Counted from the first letter of the stretch, positions 1 to 8,821 are shown. The stretch is DNA of 64,000 nt from Chryseolinea serpens (GCF_900129725.1 NZ_FQWQ01000003.1:857896-921895), one strand, 5' to 3'. Program-made: numbers and translations. Notes: a model not told the origin generated them from the letters alone.

Positions 1-921
1 CTCACCGCGCCACCCGAGACCCTGTGGTTTTCGTTTGCGAGCGGATTTTTAGGACAGGGTTCTACGTGGACTATAGGGGCGGATAAAACCGATACGGTAT
101 TCTCCTACACGCCGGCGCGCGGTGGCTGTGCGGCCTTGAAGCGCTACACATGGAAAATAAAGAACGATACCATAAAAACAGAGAGGTCGCAACGCTACGT
201 ATGTAAAGATGCGCCGATCACCTTCACCACCGAACCCGGTTGGCAAACCATCACCTGGATGAGCGACGTCAAAAAGGGGCTCGGGTCTGCGCCTTCCATC
301 AACTACACGGCAACCCAGCCCGACACGGTAACGGTCGTCCTGACGAATGATGTGGGTTGCACGATCATCCGCAAAACAGGGTTGGGCATTAGCGTGCCGG
401 ATGTGAAGGTGACGCCGGAAGAAGTCAAGATCTTGAAAGGAAGTTCGGTGCAACTGACCGCCACCGGCGCCGCCAGTTATTCCTGGACGCCTACCACGGG
501 GTTGATCGATGCCAATCTTTCGGGGCCGGTTGTATCTCCGACCGTGACCACGCTCTATACTGTCACGGGTTATGATTCGTTGGGATGTCAGGGCACAGCC
601 CATGCCAACGTGATCGTGGAAGTGTCCGGGTTCATTCCCAACCTGTTCACACCAAACGAGGACGGTCAGAACGATGAGCTTAGAGTGTATGGCCTTACCA
701 GCGCCCAGAACTTCTCACTCAGCATCTACAACCGCGAAGGCAACCTGGTCTTCAAAACACAGGACGTGAACGACGCTGTACAGCGGGGTTGGGATGGAAC
801 ACGGAACGGGTCGCGACAACCGGCGGGTGTCTACTTCTGGAAAGTGAAAGGCGTCCTGGCCGACGGAGAAAAGGTATTGTTAAATGGCAAAGAGAGCGGA
901 TCTATCGTGTTGGTGCGATAA
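1..921 (+). CDS. T9SS cargo protein, C-terminal part (type B sorting domain), 5' end outside window
   Basis: The reading frame is open from the first base, so only the last 306 codons are seen. The visible part has an Ig/PKD-like beta domain (roughly residues 140-200 of the fragment, with the SWTPTTGL pattern usual in such repeats), then the gliding-motility-associated C-terminal domain (CHU_C, TIGR04131 type), recognisable from FIPNLFTPNEDGQNDELR, the SIYNREGNLVF strand and the WDGT...PAGVYFW pattern. Known for the family: this domain sends large surface proteins through the type IX secretion system by the type B route, usually with a PorP/SprF-like partner encoded next door. That partner follows 12 bases downstream, which supports co-transcription. 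The cargo function itself cannot be told from this fragment. Confidence 0.93.
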   Translation, partial: LTAPPETLWFSFASGFLGQGSTWTIGADKTDTVFSYTPARGGCAALKRYTWKIKNDTIKTERSQRYVCKDAPITFTTEPGWQTITWMSDVKKGLGSAPSINYTATQPDTVTVVLTNDVGCTIIRKTGLGISVPDVKVTPEEVKILKGSSVQLTATGAASYSWTPTTGLIDANLSGPVVSPTVTTLYTVTGYDSLGCQGTAHANVIVEVSGFIPNLFTPNEDGQNDELRVYGLTSAQNFSLSIYNREGNLVFKTQDVNDAVQRGWDGTRNGSRQPAGVYFWKVKGVLADGEKVLLNGKESGSIVLVR

Positions 922-933
922 GAACAAATAAAG

Positions 934-2478
934 ATGAGGAATTTCATACTGGCTGCAATTTGCTTAGGAGCATCAATAGGGTGCAGGGCACAGTATTTTC
1001 AATTCAGCCAGTATAATTTCACCCCCCAACGCATCAACCCGGCCACCGTGGCCACGAGCGACTATGCTTCATTAAGTTTTGACTACAGGAATCAATCGAC
1101 GGCGGGAGGCTTTCATCTGAACAGCAACATCGTGAACGCGTCTTATCCCATCCTGTCGCGCAATGGAACGCGTTGGTCTGGGGTGGGCATTTCATTGATG
1201 GACGATCGGTCCGGGCAAGCAGGCATCTTCAATACACAGGAAGCGGCCGTGTCGTATGCGATCAACATTCCCATGGCTAAATACCAGGTGCTGGCCATGG
1301 GCGTGAAGGTGCTGTATCAAACCCGCAAGATCAATCTCGACGGTTTGTACACCGGCTCGCAATATATTCCTGACCGCGGCTTTGACGAATCGCTCGCATC
1401 CGGAGAGAACCTGGGACAACTCAACACCAGCTTCATGACCTTTAGCGCGGGCCTCTTCTGGCAACAAGAAGACCGCAAAGGAAACCGGCTGGCTTATGCC
1501 GGCTTTTCGTTCTTCGACTTCAACCATCCCGACGATGCCTTCCTCGATGCGGCGAGCACGCTGCACAGCACGTCGGTGGCCACGGTGGGCGTTCGTGTTT
1601 ATCAAAAAGGAAACATCAGCATCTTCCCCGAGGCGCTGTTGACGATGGGTTCCGGAACAGCCGTTTTCAATGTGGGTGGCATCACGCGCTATGATCTCAA
1701 GCCGGTGGCCAATCAACCGGCAACACATTTGGATCTCATCACAAAATATGTCATCGGTCGTTCGGGCATTGTGGGGTTGCAATTGCATCGCGAGAAGTTT
1801 GGTGTTGGCATCAGCTACGATTTTCCGGTGGTTACGCGGAACGTGGCCAACACAGGTGCGATAGAAGTCGGCGTGATATTTCGTAAGCTGGTCGTGTCCA
1901 AAAAACGCACCCGCGATGAAGCACAGCGCAAGACAACAGGAGGCAAGGGAGGAAAGAAACTGGGAGCGACCGTCGCCGTAAAAAAACCTCAGCCGCGTAC
2001 GATCGCAAAGGACTCGCTTCAAATAAAAGACAAGAAGGCAAAAGAGGCCGCGCTCAGCGCACGTCTCAAACAGAAACAAGACTCCGTCCGCACGCAAGCG
2101 CAAGTGGGCGCCGTGAGCCACACCCCGCTGGTCCTGGAAAAAGCCACGCTCCATTTCAACTTCGAGTTCAACAGCACCGAACTCGATGAACATTCCCGCG
2201 AATACCTCGACGATCTGGCCAAGGCCCTGCACGACAACCCTGAACTGAAGATCAAACTCACCGGGCACACCGATAACATCGGCTCCGAAAAATTCAACCT
2301 CAAGCTTTCACAATACAGGGCGCAAACGTTGAAAGACTACCTGCTGGAACGCGGCGTGGAGCCTTCGCGCATCACCGCCGATGGCAAAGGCATGAGCGAA
2401 CCCATCCGCGACAACAAGACGGAAGAAGGCCGGTCACAGAACCGAAGAGTGGAGTTGACCATCCTATATCAGCAATAA
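934..2478 (+). CDS. PorP/SprF family T9SS outer-membrane protein fused to an OmpA-like peptidoglycan-binding domain
   Basis: 514 residues. A signal peptide with a Cys near its end (IGCRAQ) is followed by a PorP/SprF beta-barrel (about 20-310; QYFQFSQYNFTPQRINPA is the typical opening). A Lys/Arg/Ala-rich linker (about 315-390) leads to an OmpA C-terminal domain (about 400-510; TGHTDNIGSEKFNLKLSQ and SQNRRVEL motifs), which in the family binds peptidoglycan. PorP/SprF proteins hold type B T9SS cargo at the surface. The upstream gene is such a cargo, so the two probably form a functional pair. The OmpA fusion would anchor the barrel to the cell wall. A 20-bp near copy of the 3' end of this gene recurs at 2721-2740. 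Confidence 0.93.
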   Translation: MRNFILAAICLGASIGCRAQYFQFSQYNFTPQRINPATVATSDYASLSFDYRNQSTAGGFHLNSNIVNASYPILSRNGTRWSGVGISLMDDRSGQAGIFNTQEAAVSYAINIPMAKYQVLAMGVKVLYQTRKINLDGLYTGSQYIPDRGFDESLASGENLGQLNTSFMTFSAGLFWQQEDRKGNRLAYAGFSFFDFNHPDDAFLDAASTLHSTSVATVGVRVYQKGNISIFPEALLTMGSGTAVFNVGGITRYDLKPVANQPATHLDLITKYVIGRSGIVGLQLHREKFGVGISYDFPVVTRNVANTGAIEVGVIFRKLVVSKKRTRDEAQRKTTGGKGGKKLGATVAVKKPQPRTIAKDSLQIKDKKAKEAALSARLKQKQDSVRTQAQVGAVSHTPLVLEKATLHFNFEFNSTELDEHSREYLDDLAKALHDNPELKIKLTGHTDNIGSEKFNLKLSQYRAQTLKDYLLERGVEPSRITADGKGMSEPIRDNKTEEGRSQNRRVELTILYQQ

Positions 2479-2740
2479 TGTCTTGAATAACCCCGGACTT
2501 TAGTCCGGGGGACAGACACCCACTTATGACGGGCTTTAGCCCTGACTTTCCGTCTGTATGTATCGCTGTCCGCCCGATCATCGGCGTGGTCAGGGCTAAA
2601 GCCCGTGAGTAGATATGGCTTGTATTTCCCCGGACTAAAGTCCGGGGTTATTCACATTTCTCTTCGAAAGATGTGTGCATAGACCAGGTCTGAAGGCCAG
2701 AGTTACTCAGGTTGCATTTAACCATCCTGTATCGGCAATA
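2458..2740. repeat. Short direct duplication of the porP-ompA 3' end
   Basis: The 20 bases at 2458-2477 (last codons of the upstream gene plus two bases past them) recur at 2721-2740 with 18 of 20 matches. The nested inverted repeat at 2486-2652 lies between the two copies, as if the element came in with a local duplication of the gene end. Confidence 0.75.
2486..2652. repeat. REP-like nested inverted repeat
   Basis: Two pairs of exact inverted arms: an outer pair of 25 bp (2486-2510 with 2628-2652) and an inner pair of 18 bp (2529-2546 with 2589-2606). Each arm also holds its own near-palindrome: CCCCGGACT-TTA-GTCCGGGG outside and GGGC-TTTA-GCCC inside. Single arms can fold as small hairpins, or the whole 167 bp as one long cruciform. 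This is the architecture of REP/BIME elements moved by RAYT-type Y1 transposases; no such gene is in the window. It may also end transcription of the T9SS pair. Confidence 0.85.
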
Positions 2741-2772
2741 GATCAACCCAAGTTGATTACTTGATACAAAGA

Positions 2773-3645
2773 TCATTCAGCTTTATGTTCCGTCCCTTCG
2801 TGAATATCCCGTCCGCAATGCGGGCAGATGGATGATCCTTTTTCCTTGATGGGTTCGTTGTGGAGCATTTCGAAAAAACCAGAAGAAAGAATACCCGCAG
2901 GCAACGCGAGTAACCCAACACCGGCAATGGCAAACACGCCCCCAAGAAATTTCCCTAACGGAGTGATCGGCACCATGTCGCCATACCCCACGGTGGTGAT
3001 CGTAGCGATGCCCCACCACATGGTGGCCGGTATGCTGCTGAACTTATCCGGCTGCGCCTCGCGTTCGGCATAGAACATCATGAAGCTGATGATCACCAAA
3101 ATGAAAAGGATAAACAAGAAACTCAGCACCAATTGCTCCTTGCGCTTCGAAAGAACTTGTTTGAAAATGGTGAGGGCTTGCAGGTAGCGGGCAATTTTGA
3201 AGACGCGAAACAGGGCCATGAGCCGGAAGATCCGCAGGAACCTGAGGTCGAGGGGAAGAAAGATCAGATAGAAAGGGAGGAACGCCAGTAAATCGATGAT
3301 CGCCATGGGCGTGACCATGTATTTCAGACGGCCTTTCATCGGTTCGCCATAGGTTGGATTCTCCACGATGGAATAGATCCGCGCCACATATTCGACTGTG
3401 TAGAAAAAAATGGAGAACACTTCAATTTGACGGAACAGCGCGGAATATTGATGATCGATCTCCTTTACGGAATCCACCACAATGGCCAGGATGTTCACAA
3501 GAATGATGGCGATCAGCGCCGTTTCGAAAATGCGTTCCCAGATGTCGCCCTTGGCTGTGGGGTCCAGGATGAGGTAGAGTCTTCGGCGTAAGGTCATAGG
3601 GTAAGGGGGCTTCGGGGGGTCAGCGGGTAAAGTCCTTTTTCCCAC
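2773..3645 (-). CDS. Voltage-gated-type potassium channel, six transmembrane segments
   Basis: 290 residues. Six hydrophobic segments are seen; the fourth (about 133-154) carries regularly spaced Arg/Lys (LRFLRIFRLMALFRVFKIAR), as in a voltage sensor, and the pore loop has the selectivity filter TTVGYGD (217-223). The C-terminal tail contains CPHC (274-277) and nearby His residues, possibly a small metal site. It resembles bacterial Kv/KvAP-like channels of the inner membrane. The first ATG overlaps the end of moaC by 26 bases; an alternative start at Met17 (3597) would leave a 22-base gap. The two genes are probably co-transcribed, although no functional link is known. Confidence 0.9.
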   Translation of the reverse strand: MGKRTLPADPPKPPYPMTLRRRLYLILDPTAKGDIWERIFETALIAIILVNILAIVVDSVKEIDHQYSALFRQIEVFSIFFYTVEYVARIYSIVENPTYGEPMKGRLKYMVTPMAIIDLLAFLPFYLIFLPLDLRFLRIFRLMALFRVFKIARYLQALTIFKQVLSKRKEQLVLSFLFILFILVIISFMMFYAEREAQPDKFSSIPATMWWGIATITTVGYGDMVPITPLGKFLGGVFAIAGVGLLALPAGILSSGFFEMLHNEPIKEKGSSICPHCGRDIHEGTEHKAE

Positions 3646-4096
3646 CGGTCTTGCTCATCAATTTTATTTCCTCGATCACAATATTATGCGACAAAGCTTT
3701 ACACATATCATAAACCGTTAAGGCAGCCACCGTAACCGCGGTCAGCGCCTCCATCTCGACACCGGTCTTCGCCGTGATGGTGACAACACTATCGATAACA
3801 ATCTTGTTATTCCGCACAGCGATGTGCACCTGGCAATCCTCCAACCCGAGGGGGTGACAAAAAGGGATGAGCGATGACGTTTGTTTGGCGCCCATCACAC
3901 CGGCGATGATGGCGGTTTGAAAGACGGGCCCTTTTTTGGTGATCAGCTCGTCGCCCTGCAGGTGTTGCAGAATTTCCGGGCCAACCTGAACCAGCGCCTG
4001 TGCTTTGGCGGTGCGGGTGGTGACCTTCTTTTCGGAAACATCGACCATCCGGGGATTGCCCGCGTCGTCGATGTGTGTAAATTGTTCTGTACTCAT
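3620..4096 (-). CDS. moaC: Cyclic pyranopterin monophosphate synthase MoaC
   Basis: 158 residues, the usual MoaC length. Family motifs are visible: MVDVSEK near the N-terminus, AGVMGAKQTSSLIPFCHPL in the centre, and KTGVEMEALTAV...YDMCKA in the second half. MoaC converts the GTP-derived intermediate made by MoaA into cyclic pyranopterin monophosphate, an early cytoplasmic step of molybdenum cofactor synthesis. It lies back to back with moeA (36 bases between start codons), so both cofactor genes can be driven from one short divergent promoter region. The other moa/mob genes are not in this window. Confidence 0.96.
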   Translation of the reverse strand: MSTEQFTHIDDAGNPRMVDVSEKKVTTRTAKAQALVQVGPEILQHLQGDELITKKGPVFQTAIIAGVMGAKQTSSLIPFCHPLGLEDCQVHIAVRNNKIVIDSVVTITAKTGVEMEALTAVTVAALTVYDMCKALSHNIVIEEIKLMSKTGGKKDFTR

Positions 4097-4132
4097 GTAT
4101 CTTGGGTGCCAGTAAAGGTAAAAAGAATTAAC

Positions 4133-5326
4133 ATGGTAAGCGTAGCAGAAGCCACCTCGGTCGTTTTTTCAAATCTCTTCCAACCCACCACCATGTCCGT
4201 TTCCCTCACGGACGCCGTGAACAAGGTGCTGGCCGAACGCATCACGGCCGACCGCGACTTCCCACCCTTCGACCGCGTGGCCATGGACGGCATCGCCATC
4301 CGCCGCGACGCTTGGAAAATGGGACAGCGCGCCTTTAAGTTGGAGGCCGTGCAAGCCGCGGGCGAACCGCGCAAAACATTAAAAAATAAAACAAACGCCA
4401 TCGAAGTAATGACCGGCGCCCCCATGCCGGACGGAGCCGATGTGGTGATCCGGTATGAAGATCTTCGCATAGAGGAGGCGACAGCGCACATCACCTCGGA
4501 GATGGCCGCCGACAACGCGTTCATTCACCGGCAGGCCGTCGACGCCGCGAAAGACAGCGTGCTGCTCGAACCCGGCATCCTTTTGTCATCCGCTGAAATT
4601 GCGTTGCTGGCTTCGGTCGGCAAAAGCCGGGTGAAGGTTTATGTGTTCCCCAAGGCCGCGGTGGTTTCCACGGGCGATGAGTTGGTGCACATCGACGACA
4701 TACCCCTTCCACACCAGATCCGCCGGTCAAATACCTACGCGCTGCAAGCCGCCATGAAGACGCTGGGTTGGGAGGGAGCGATCCATCATTTGAAAGATGA
4801 TAAAGCATCGATGATCGAAGGCTTGAAGAAAATAGCGCAGACGGCCGAGGTCATTATTTTGTCGGGAGGTGTCTCCAAAGGGAAATTTGATTTTGTGCCC
4901 GATGCTCTGGAGGCATTGGGTGTTAAGAAACTCTTTCACCAGGTGAGTCAGCGGCCGGGCAAACCTTTTTGGTTTGGTGTTTCCCCTGCAGGGTTAACGG
5001 TGTTTGCGTTGCCCGGTAACCCGGTGTCCACCTACATGTGTTTTTATCGCTACATCCGGCCGTGGGTGATGAAGAGTTTGAAAACGTCCGTCGATCCGTC
5101 CTATGCGGTATTGGCATCGGATTTCGCTTTCGCTCCCTCGCTTACTTACTTCCTGCAGGTGACCGTAAAAAATGAAAATGGAAAACTCATGGCCTACCCC
5201 GAAGCCGGTGGCGGTTCGGGTGATTTTGCAAACTTGAAAAACGTTACCGGGTTCCTGGAATTGCCGGCCACCGCATCCACCTTTAAGGCGGGCGAAACTT
5301 TTCCGTATATTCCCTTCCGGCAATAA
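4133..5326 (+). CDS. moeA: Molybdopterin molybdenumtransferase MoeA
   Basis: 397 residues from the ATG at 4133. The frame is open further upstream, but that would run into moaC, and the 4133 start gives the normal N-terminus (MVSVAEATSVVF). Typical MoeA signatures are PPFDRVAMDGIAI near residue 47, MTGAPMPDGAD, the STGDEL motif, LSGGVSKGKFDFVPDAL in the MogA-like domain, and FALPGNPVS. The enzyme inserts molybdate into adenylylated molybdopterin. It is divergent from moaC and is followed by a glycerate kinase gene on the same strand 31 bases downstream, which may be co-transcribed. Confidence 0.95.
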   Translation: MVSVAEATSVVFSNLFQPTTMSVSLTDAVNKVLAERITADRDFPPFDRVAMDGIAIRRDAWKMGQRAFKLEAVQAAGEPRKTLKNKTNAIEVMTGAPMPDGADVVIRYEDLRIEEATAHITSEMAADNAFIHRQAVDAAKDSVLLEPGILLSSAEIALLASVGKSRVKVYVFPKAAVVSTGDELVHIDDIPLPHQIRRSNTYALQAAMKTLGWEGAIHHLKDDKASMIEGLKKIAQTAEVIILSGGVSKGKFDFVPDALEALGVKKLFHQVSQRPGKPFWFGVSPAGLTVFALPGNPVSTYMCFYRYIRPWVMKSLKTSVDPSYAVLASDFAFAPSLTYFLQVTVKNENGKLMAYPEAGGGSGDFANLKNVTGFLELPATASTFKAGETFPYIPFRQ

Positions 5327-5357
5327 CCGACCAACCCTCTCTTTACCCGCATCGGCT

Positions 5358-6485
5358 ATGATGACGATCCTTTTCGCGCCCGATAAATTTAAAGGCTCAC
5401 TCAACGCCGCGCAGGTTTGCCAGGCCATGGAAGAGGGCATGCATGAAGGCGGCTTCAATTTCCACGCGCTCCATTTGCCCATGGCCGATGGCGGCGAGGG
5501 AACGTGCGACATGCTCACCCATTTCAGCCACGGCCAAAAGATCAGCGTACCCGTTTCCGGCCCGCGTCTCCAACCCATGCCTGCAACGTATGGCATATCC
5601 GGCGACGGCACCACGGCCTTCATCGAGATGGCCGCTGCATCGGGTTTGCAATGGCTCAAGCCGGGCGAGCGAAACCCGCTGGAAACTTCCACGCGGGGCA
5701 CGGGCCAGTTGATCCATCATGCGATCGGGGAGGGCGTGGAAGAGGTGATCCTCGGCATCGGCGGCAGCGCCACCAACGATGCGGGCATGGGCATGCTGGA
5801 TGCACTGGGTGTTGTCTTCCTGAATGCGCAAGGCGAACCGTTGCTGCCCGTGGGAAAAAACCTGGTGCATGTCGACCGCATCGATGCGTCACACCTGGAT
5901 ACGGCCCTAAAGAAAATCACATTCACGGCGCTGTGCGACGTGAACAATCCCTTGTATGGTCCGGAAGGTGCGGCCCAGATTTTTGGTCCCCAGAAAGGCG
6001 CCGACGCCGGGGCCGTGGCTTGCCTGGACGATGGTCTGCGCAACTTTGCCGCGGTGGTGGAACGCCAGTTTGGGGTGGACATTAACTTCCCCGGGGCTGG
6101 GGCGGGCGGCGGGATCGGGGCGGGCGCCCGGGCGTTTTTGAACATCACCTTTCAGCCGGGCATCGACTTTTTGAAATCCTTTGTGAAATTGGAAGAGAAG
6201 GTAGCTCAAAGTCATATCATTTTTACGGGAGAAGGAAGGGTCGACCACCAGACGCTGTATGGCAAAGTGGTGAAAGGCGTCTCGGAACTGGCCGTAAAAC
6301 ACAGTAAGCCCCTGTTCATTGTGGCGGGAACGTCCGACCTAACCTCGGCCGAACTGCTGGAACTGGGGGCCGTGAAAGTGGTGGACCTGGTCAATCAAAC
6401 GACCTCCGAAAAGGAGGCCATGCATCACGCCTTTTCCCTGATCCGGCAGCGGATCAAAGAAGAAATTATTCCGCTTTTTCTTTAG
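5358..6485 (+). CDS. glxK: Glycerate kinase (GlxK/GarK family)
   Basis: 375 residues, the usual length. It begins with the family signature ILFAPDKFKGSLNAAQVC. Other conserved stretches are MADGGEGT, the IGGSATNDAGMGMLDALG block, and FTGEGRVDHQTLYGK near the C-terminus. The family phosphorylates D-glycerate (mostly to 2-phosphoglycerate), feeding glycolysis from glyoxylate, tartronate or serine routes. No glyoxylate genes lie nearby, so its physiological source of glycerate is not shown. It is placed 31 bases after moeA on the same strand. Confidence 0.95.
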   Translation: MMTILFAPDKFKGSLNAAQVCQAMEEGMHEGGFNFHALHLPMADGGEGTCDMLTHFSHGQKISVPVSGPRLQPMPATYGISGDGTTAFIEMAAASGLQWLKPGERNPLETSTRGTGQLIHHAIGEGVEEVILGIGGSATNDAGMGMLDALGVVFLNAQGEPLLPVGKNLVHVDRIDASHLDTALKKITFTALCDVNNPLYGPEGAAQIFGPQKGADAGAVACLDDGLRNFAAVVERQFGVDINFPGAGAGGGIGAGARAFLNITFQPGIDFLKSFVKLEEKVAQSHIIFTGEGRVDHQTLYGKVVKGVSELAVKHSKPLFIVAGTSDLTSAELLELGAVKVVDLVNQTTSEKEAMHHAFSLIRQRIKEEIIPLFL

Positions 6486-6586
6486 CCCTCAGCGCCTTAA
6501 CTTTGGCCCCTTATCCCACAGGGAGAGGACGGAAAACCCCGTTTTTAAGCATCTGAATTCATTTTTAAAAAATAATACAACGATCC

Positions 6587-7918
6587 ATGTTCGATAATTT
6601 AAGTCTTAAGCTGGATAAAGCCTTTCAGAGCCTGAAAGGACAGGGAAGGATCACCGAAATTAACGTGGCCACCACGGTCAAGGAAATCCGCAAGGCGCTC
6701 ATCGACGCCGACGTGAACTATAAGGTCGCCAAGGAAGTCACCGACGACATCCGCGACAAGGCCATGGGCCAGGATGTGCTCACGGCCATTTCGCCCGGCC
6801 AGTTGCTGGTGAAGATCACCAACGATGAGCTGACGTCCCTCATGGGCGGTCAAAGTGAAGACATCAAGATCGAAGGAAGCCCGGCCGTCATTCTTATCGC
6901 CGGCTTGCAAGGTTCCGGTAAAACCACATTCTCCGGAAAACTGGCCAACTATCTCAAAAAACAAGGCCGCTCGGTGTTGCTCACCGCCTGCGATATCTAT
7001 CGTCCCGCTGCCATCGACCAGTTGAAAGTATTGGGCGAGCAAGTGGGTGTGGAGGTTTATGCCGAGCCCGAAAACAAAGACGCCGTAAAGATAGCGAAGG
7101 CCGCCATTGAGCACGCCAAGAAAAATAACCACCGCATCGTGATCGTCGATACCGCCGGCCGTTTGGCGGTGGATGAAGAGATGATGGATGAGATCGCCCG
7201 CCTGAAGGCCGCCCTCAATCCATCCGAAACCTTGTTCGTGGTCGACTCCATGACCGGTCAGGATGCCGTGAACACGGCCAAGGCCTTTAACGACCGCCTC
7301 AATTTTGATGGCGTGGTGCTCACGAAATTGGATGGCGATACCCGCGGGGGTGCTGCGCTTTCTATTCGCCGTGTGGTGGACAAGCCCATCAAGTTCATGA
7401 GCCTCGGGGAGAAAATGGAAGCCATCGACCGGTTCTATCCCGAACGTATGGCGAGCCGGATCCTGGGCATGGGTGACGTGGTGTCGCTGGTGGAAAAAGC
7501 ACAGGAAGTATTCGACCAGGAAGAAGCCGCCCGCCTCAACAAAAAGATCCGCAAAAATCAGTTCGACTTCAACGACTTCCTGTCACAGTTGGAACAGGTG
7601 AAGAAGATGGGGAACATGAAAGACCTGCTGGGCATGATCCCCGGCATGGGCAAGGCCATCAAAGACGTGGACATCGATGATAATTCCTTCAAACCCATCG
7701 AGGCCATCATTCGCTCGATGACTTTGCAGGAGCGCGAAAACCCGGACATGCTCAACAGCAGTCGCAAGAATCGTATTGCCGCGGGCAGTGGCACGTCGGT
7801 GCAACAAGTCAATCAGCTGTTAAAGCAGTTTGGTGACATGCGCAAACTGATGAAGACCATGAATAAAATGGGCGGCGGCAAACGTGCGCTTTCAGCATTG
7901 AATCCGTTTGGACGATAA
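6587..7918 (+). CDS. ffh: Signal recognition particle protein Ffh
   Basis: 443 residues. N domain (about 1-90), then the G domain with P-loop GLQGSGKTT (106-114), DTAGR (from 188) and TKLDGD (from 246), and a methionine-rich M domain (about 300-443, with MGNMKDLLGMIPGMGK) which in the family binds 4.5S RNA and signal sequences. With FtsY it delivers nascent membrane and secreted proteins to SecYEG. A clear intrinsic terminator follows at 7939-7974. It seems to be a single-gene unit; 101 bases separate it from the glycerate kinase. Confidence 0.98.
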   Translation: MFDNLSLKLDKAFQSLKGQGRITEINVATTVKEIRKALIDADVNYKVAKEVTDDIRDKAMGQDVLTAISPGQLLVKITNDELTSLMGGQSEDIKIEGSPAVILIAGLQGSGKTTFSGKLANYLKKQGRSVLLTACDIYRPAAIDQLKVLGEQVGVEVYAEPENKDAVKIAKAAIEHAKKNNHRIVIVDTAGRLAVDEEMMDEIARLKAALNPSETLFVVDSMTGQDAVNTAKAFNDRLNFDGVVLTKLDGDTRGGAALSIRRVVDKPIKFMSLGEKMEAIDRFYPERMASRILGMGDVVSLVEKAQEVFDQEEAARLNKKIRKNQFDFNDFLSQLEQVKKMGNMKDLLGMIPGMGKAIKDVDIDDNSFKPIEAIIRSMTLQERENPDMLNSSRKNRIAAGSGTSVQQVNQLLKQFGDMRKLMKTMNKMGGGKRALSALNPFGR

Positions 7919-7938
7919 TCGCAGGCTTTTCTCAGATG

Positions 7939-7974
7939 ATGATCCTAAACCCAAGGCTTAGGATCATTTTTTTT
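7939..7974 (+). terminator. Intrinsic terminator after ffh
   Basis: A perfect 10-bp stem (ATGATCCTAA at 7939-7948 with TTAGGATCAT at 7958-7967), a 9-base loop, and a run of eight T from 7967. Confidence 0.9.
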
Positions 7975-8160
7975 GTTGTGCAATGCATGGTTTCCTGCCG
8001 GTAGCAGTGAAGCTACTGCCGTTCAATACGTTAGAAAGAAGCCGGATAACGGCCGGGTTGCGGTGCTAATTTTTCTGAAAAATTTAGGGGAATGAGACAA
8101 ACCAAACGGGCAATATCACCGTTCTTACAGTAGTTTACAGGTTGTTATATAAATTAGAGA

Positions 8161-8187
8161 AAATGCCCCGACTACTCGGGGCATTTT
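8161..8187 (+). terminator. Intrinsic terminator-like hairpin in the 5' region of the DUF2911 gene
   Basis: A perfect 10-bp stem (AAATGCCCCG with CGGGGCATTT), a 6-base loop (ACTACT), and five T (8183-8187). It lies 50 bases before the next start codon and about 190 bases after the ffh terminator, with no protein gene between them. It could end a small RNA made from 7975-8160, back up the ffh terminator, or act as a leader attenuator for the gene at 8237. Confidence 0.75.
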
Positions 8188-8236
8188 TACGTATATACAA
8201 CATCGTAAAAACACTTAAACCAAACTCAAACAACGT

Positions 8237-8740
8237 ATGAAAAGAATTACATTTCTGATGGTGGCCCTGGCAACCGTATTGACCACTGCATTTGCCCAGG
8301 ACAAACCCGCCAGCCCCCAGGCCACTGTGGAAGGCAAGATCGGAGCCACCAATGTAAAAATCGTTTATTGTCAACCTTCAGCCCGCGGTCGCAAGATCAT
8401 GGGTGGCCTTGTTCCTTATGGTGAAGTGTGGAGAACGGGTGCGAACGATGCTACGACCATCGAATTCGACAAGCCCGTAAAGATCGAAGGCAAAGACCTG
8501 GCAGCCGGCAAATACGCCCTCTTCACCATCCCCGGTGAAAATGAGTGGACCATCATCATCAACAAAGACGCAAAACAGTGGGGCGCCTACAGCTACAAGG
8601 ACAAAGACGACGTGCTGCGCGTGACCGTGAAACCCACCAAAACTTCCGCTGCCGTGGAAACCTTCAACATTGCACTCGGCAAAGACGACGTGCAATTGAA
8701 ATGGGAGAACACCGCTGTAGCATTCAAAATAAAAGGTTAA
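8237..8740 (+). CDS. Secreted DUF2911 domain protein
   Basis: 167 residues. A clear signal peptide (cleavage near TTAFAQ, about residue 21) is followed by a DUF2911 domain covering the rest: KIVYCQPSARGRKIMGGLVP, YGEVWRTGANDAT, AGKYALFTIPGENEWTIIIN. The family is abundant in Bacteroidota and its function is unknown; it is probably periplasmic or surface-associated. Terminator hairpins lie both upstream (8161) and directly downstream (8757), so the gene is an isolated, probably well-expressed unit. Confidence 0.93.
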   Translation: MKRITFLMVALATVLTTAFAQDKPASPQATVEGKIGATNVKIVYCQPSARGRKIMGGLVPYGEVWRTGANDATTIEFDKPVKIEGKDLAAGKYALFTIPGENEWTIIINKDAKQWGAYSYKDKDDVLRVTVKPTKTSAAVETFNIALGKDDVQLKWENTAVAFKIKG

Positions 8741-8756
8741 TCTTCTTATAAATAAT

Positions 8757-8786
8757 AAAAAAGCCCTGCACTGGCAGGGCTTTTTT
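8757..8786 (+). terminator. Intrinsic terminator after the DUF2911 gene
   Basis: A 13-bp perfect stem (8757-8769 with 8774-8786), including the core GCCCTGC/GCAGGGC, closed by a 4-base loop and ending in six T. The flanking A run makes it work as a terminator in both directions. Confidence 0.92.
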
Positions 8787-8821
8787 ATTTTCCGCATATT
8801 GGCATCCCTTACCATGCCACC

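Noticed and set aside
1192..2268. Long minus-strand frame opposite the PorP-OmpA gene
   Set aside because: It lies wholly within a clearly coding gene on the other strand and has no family motif; it mirrors the codon structure of that gene.
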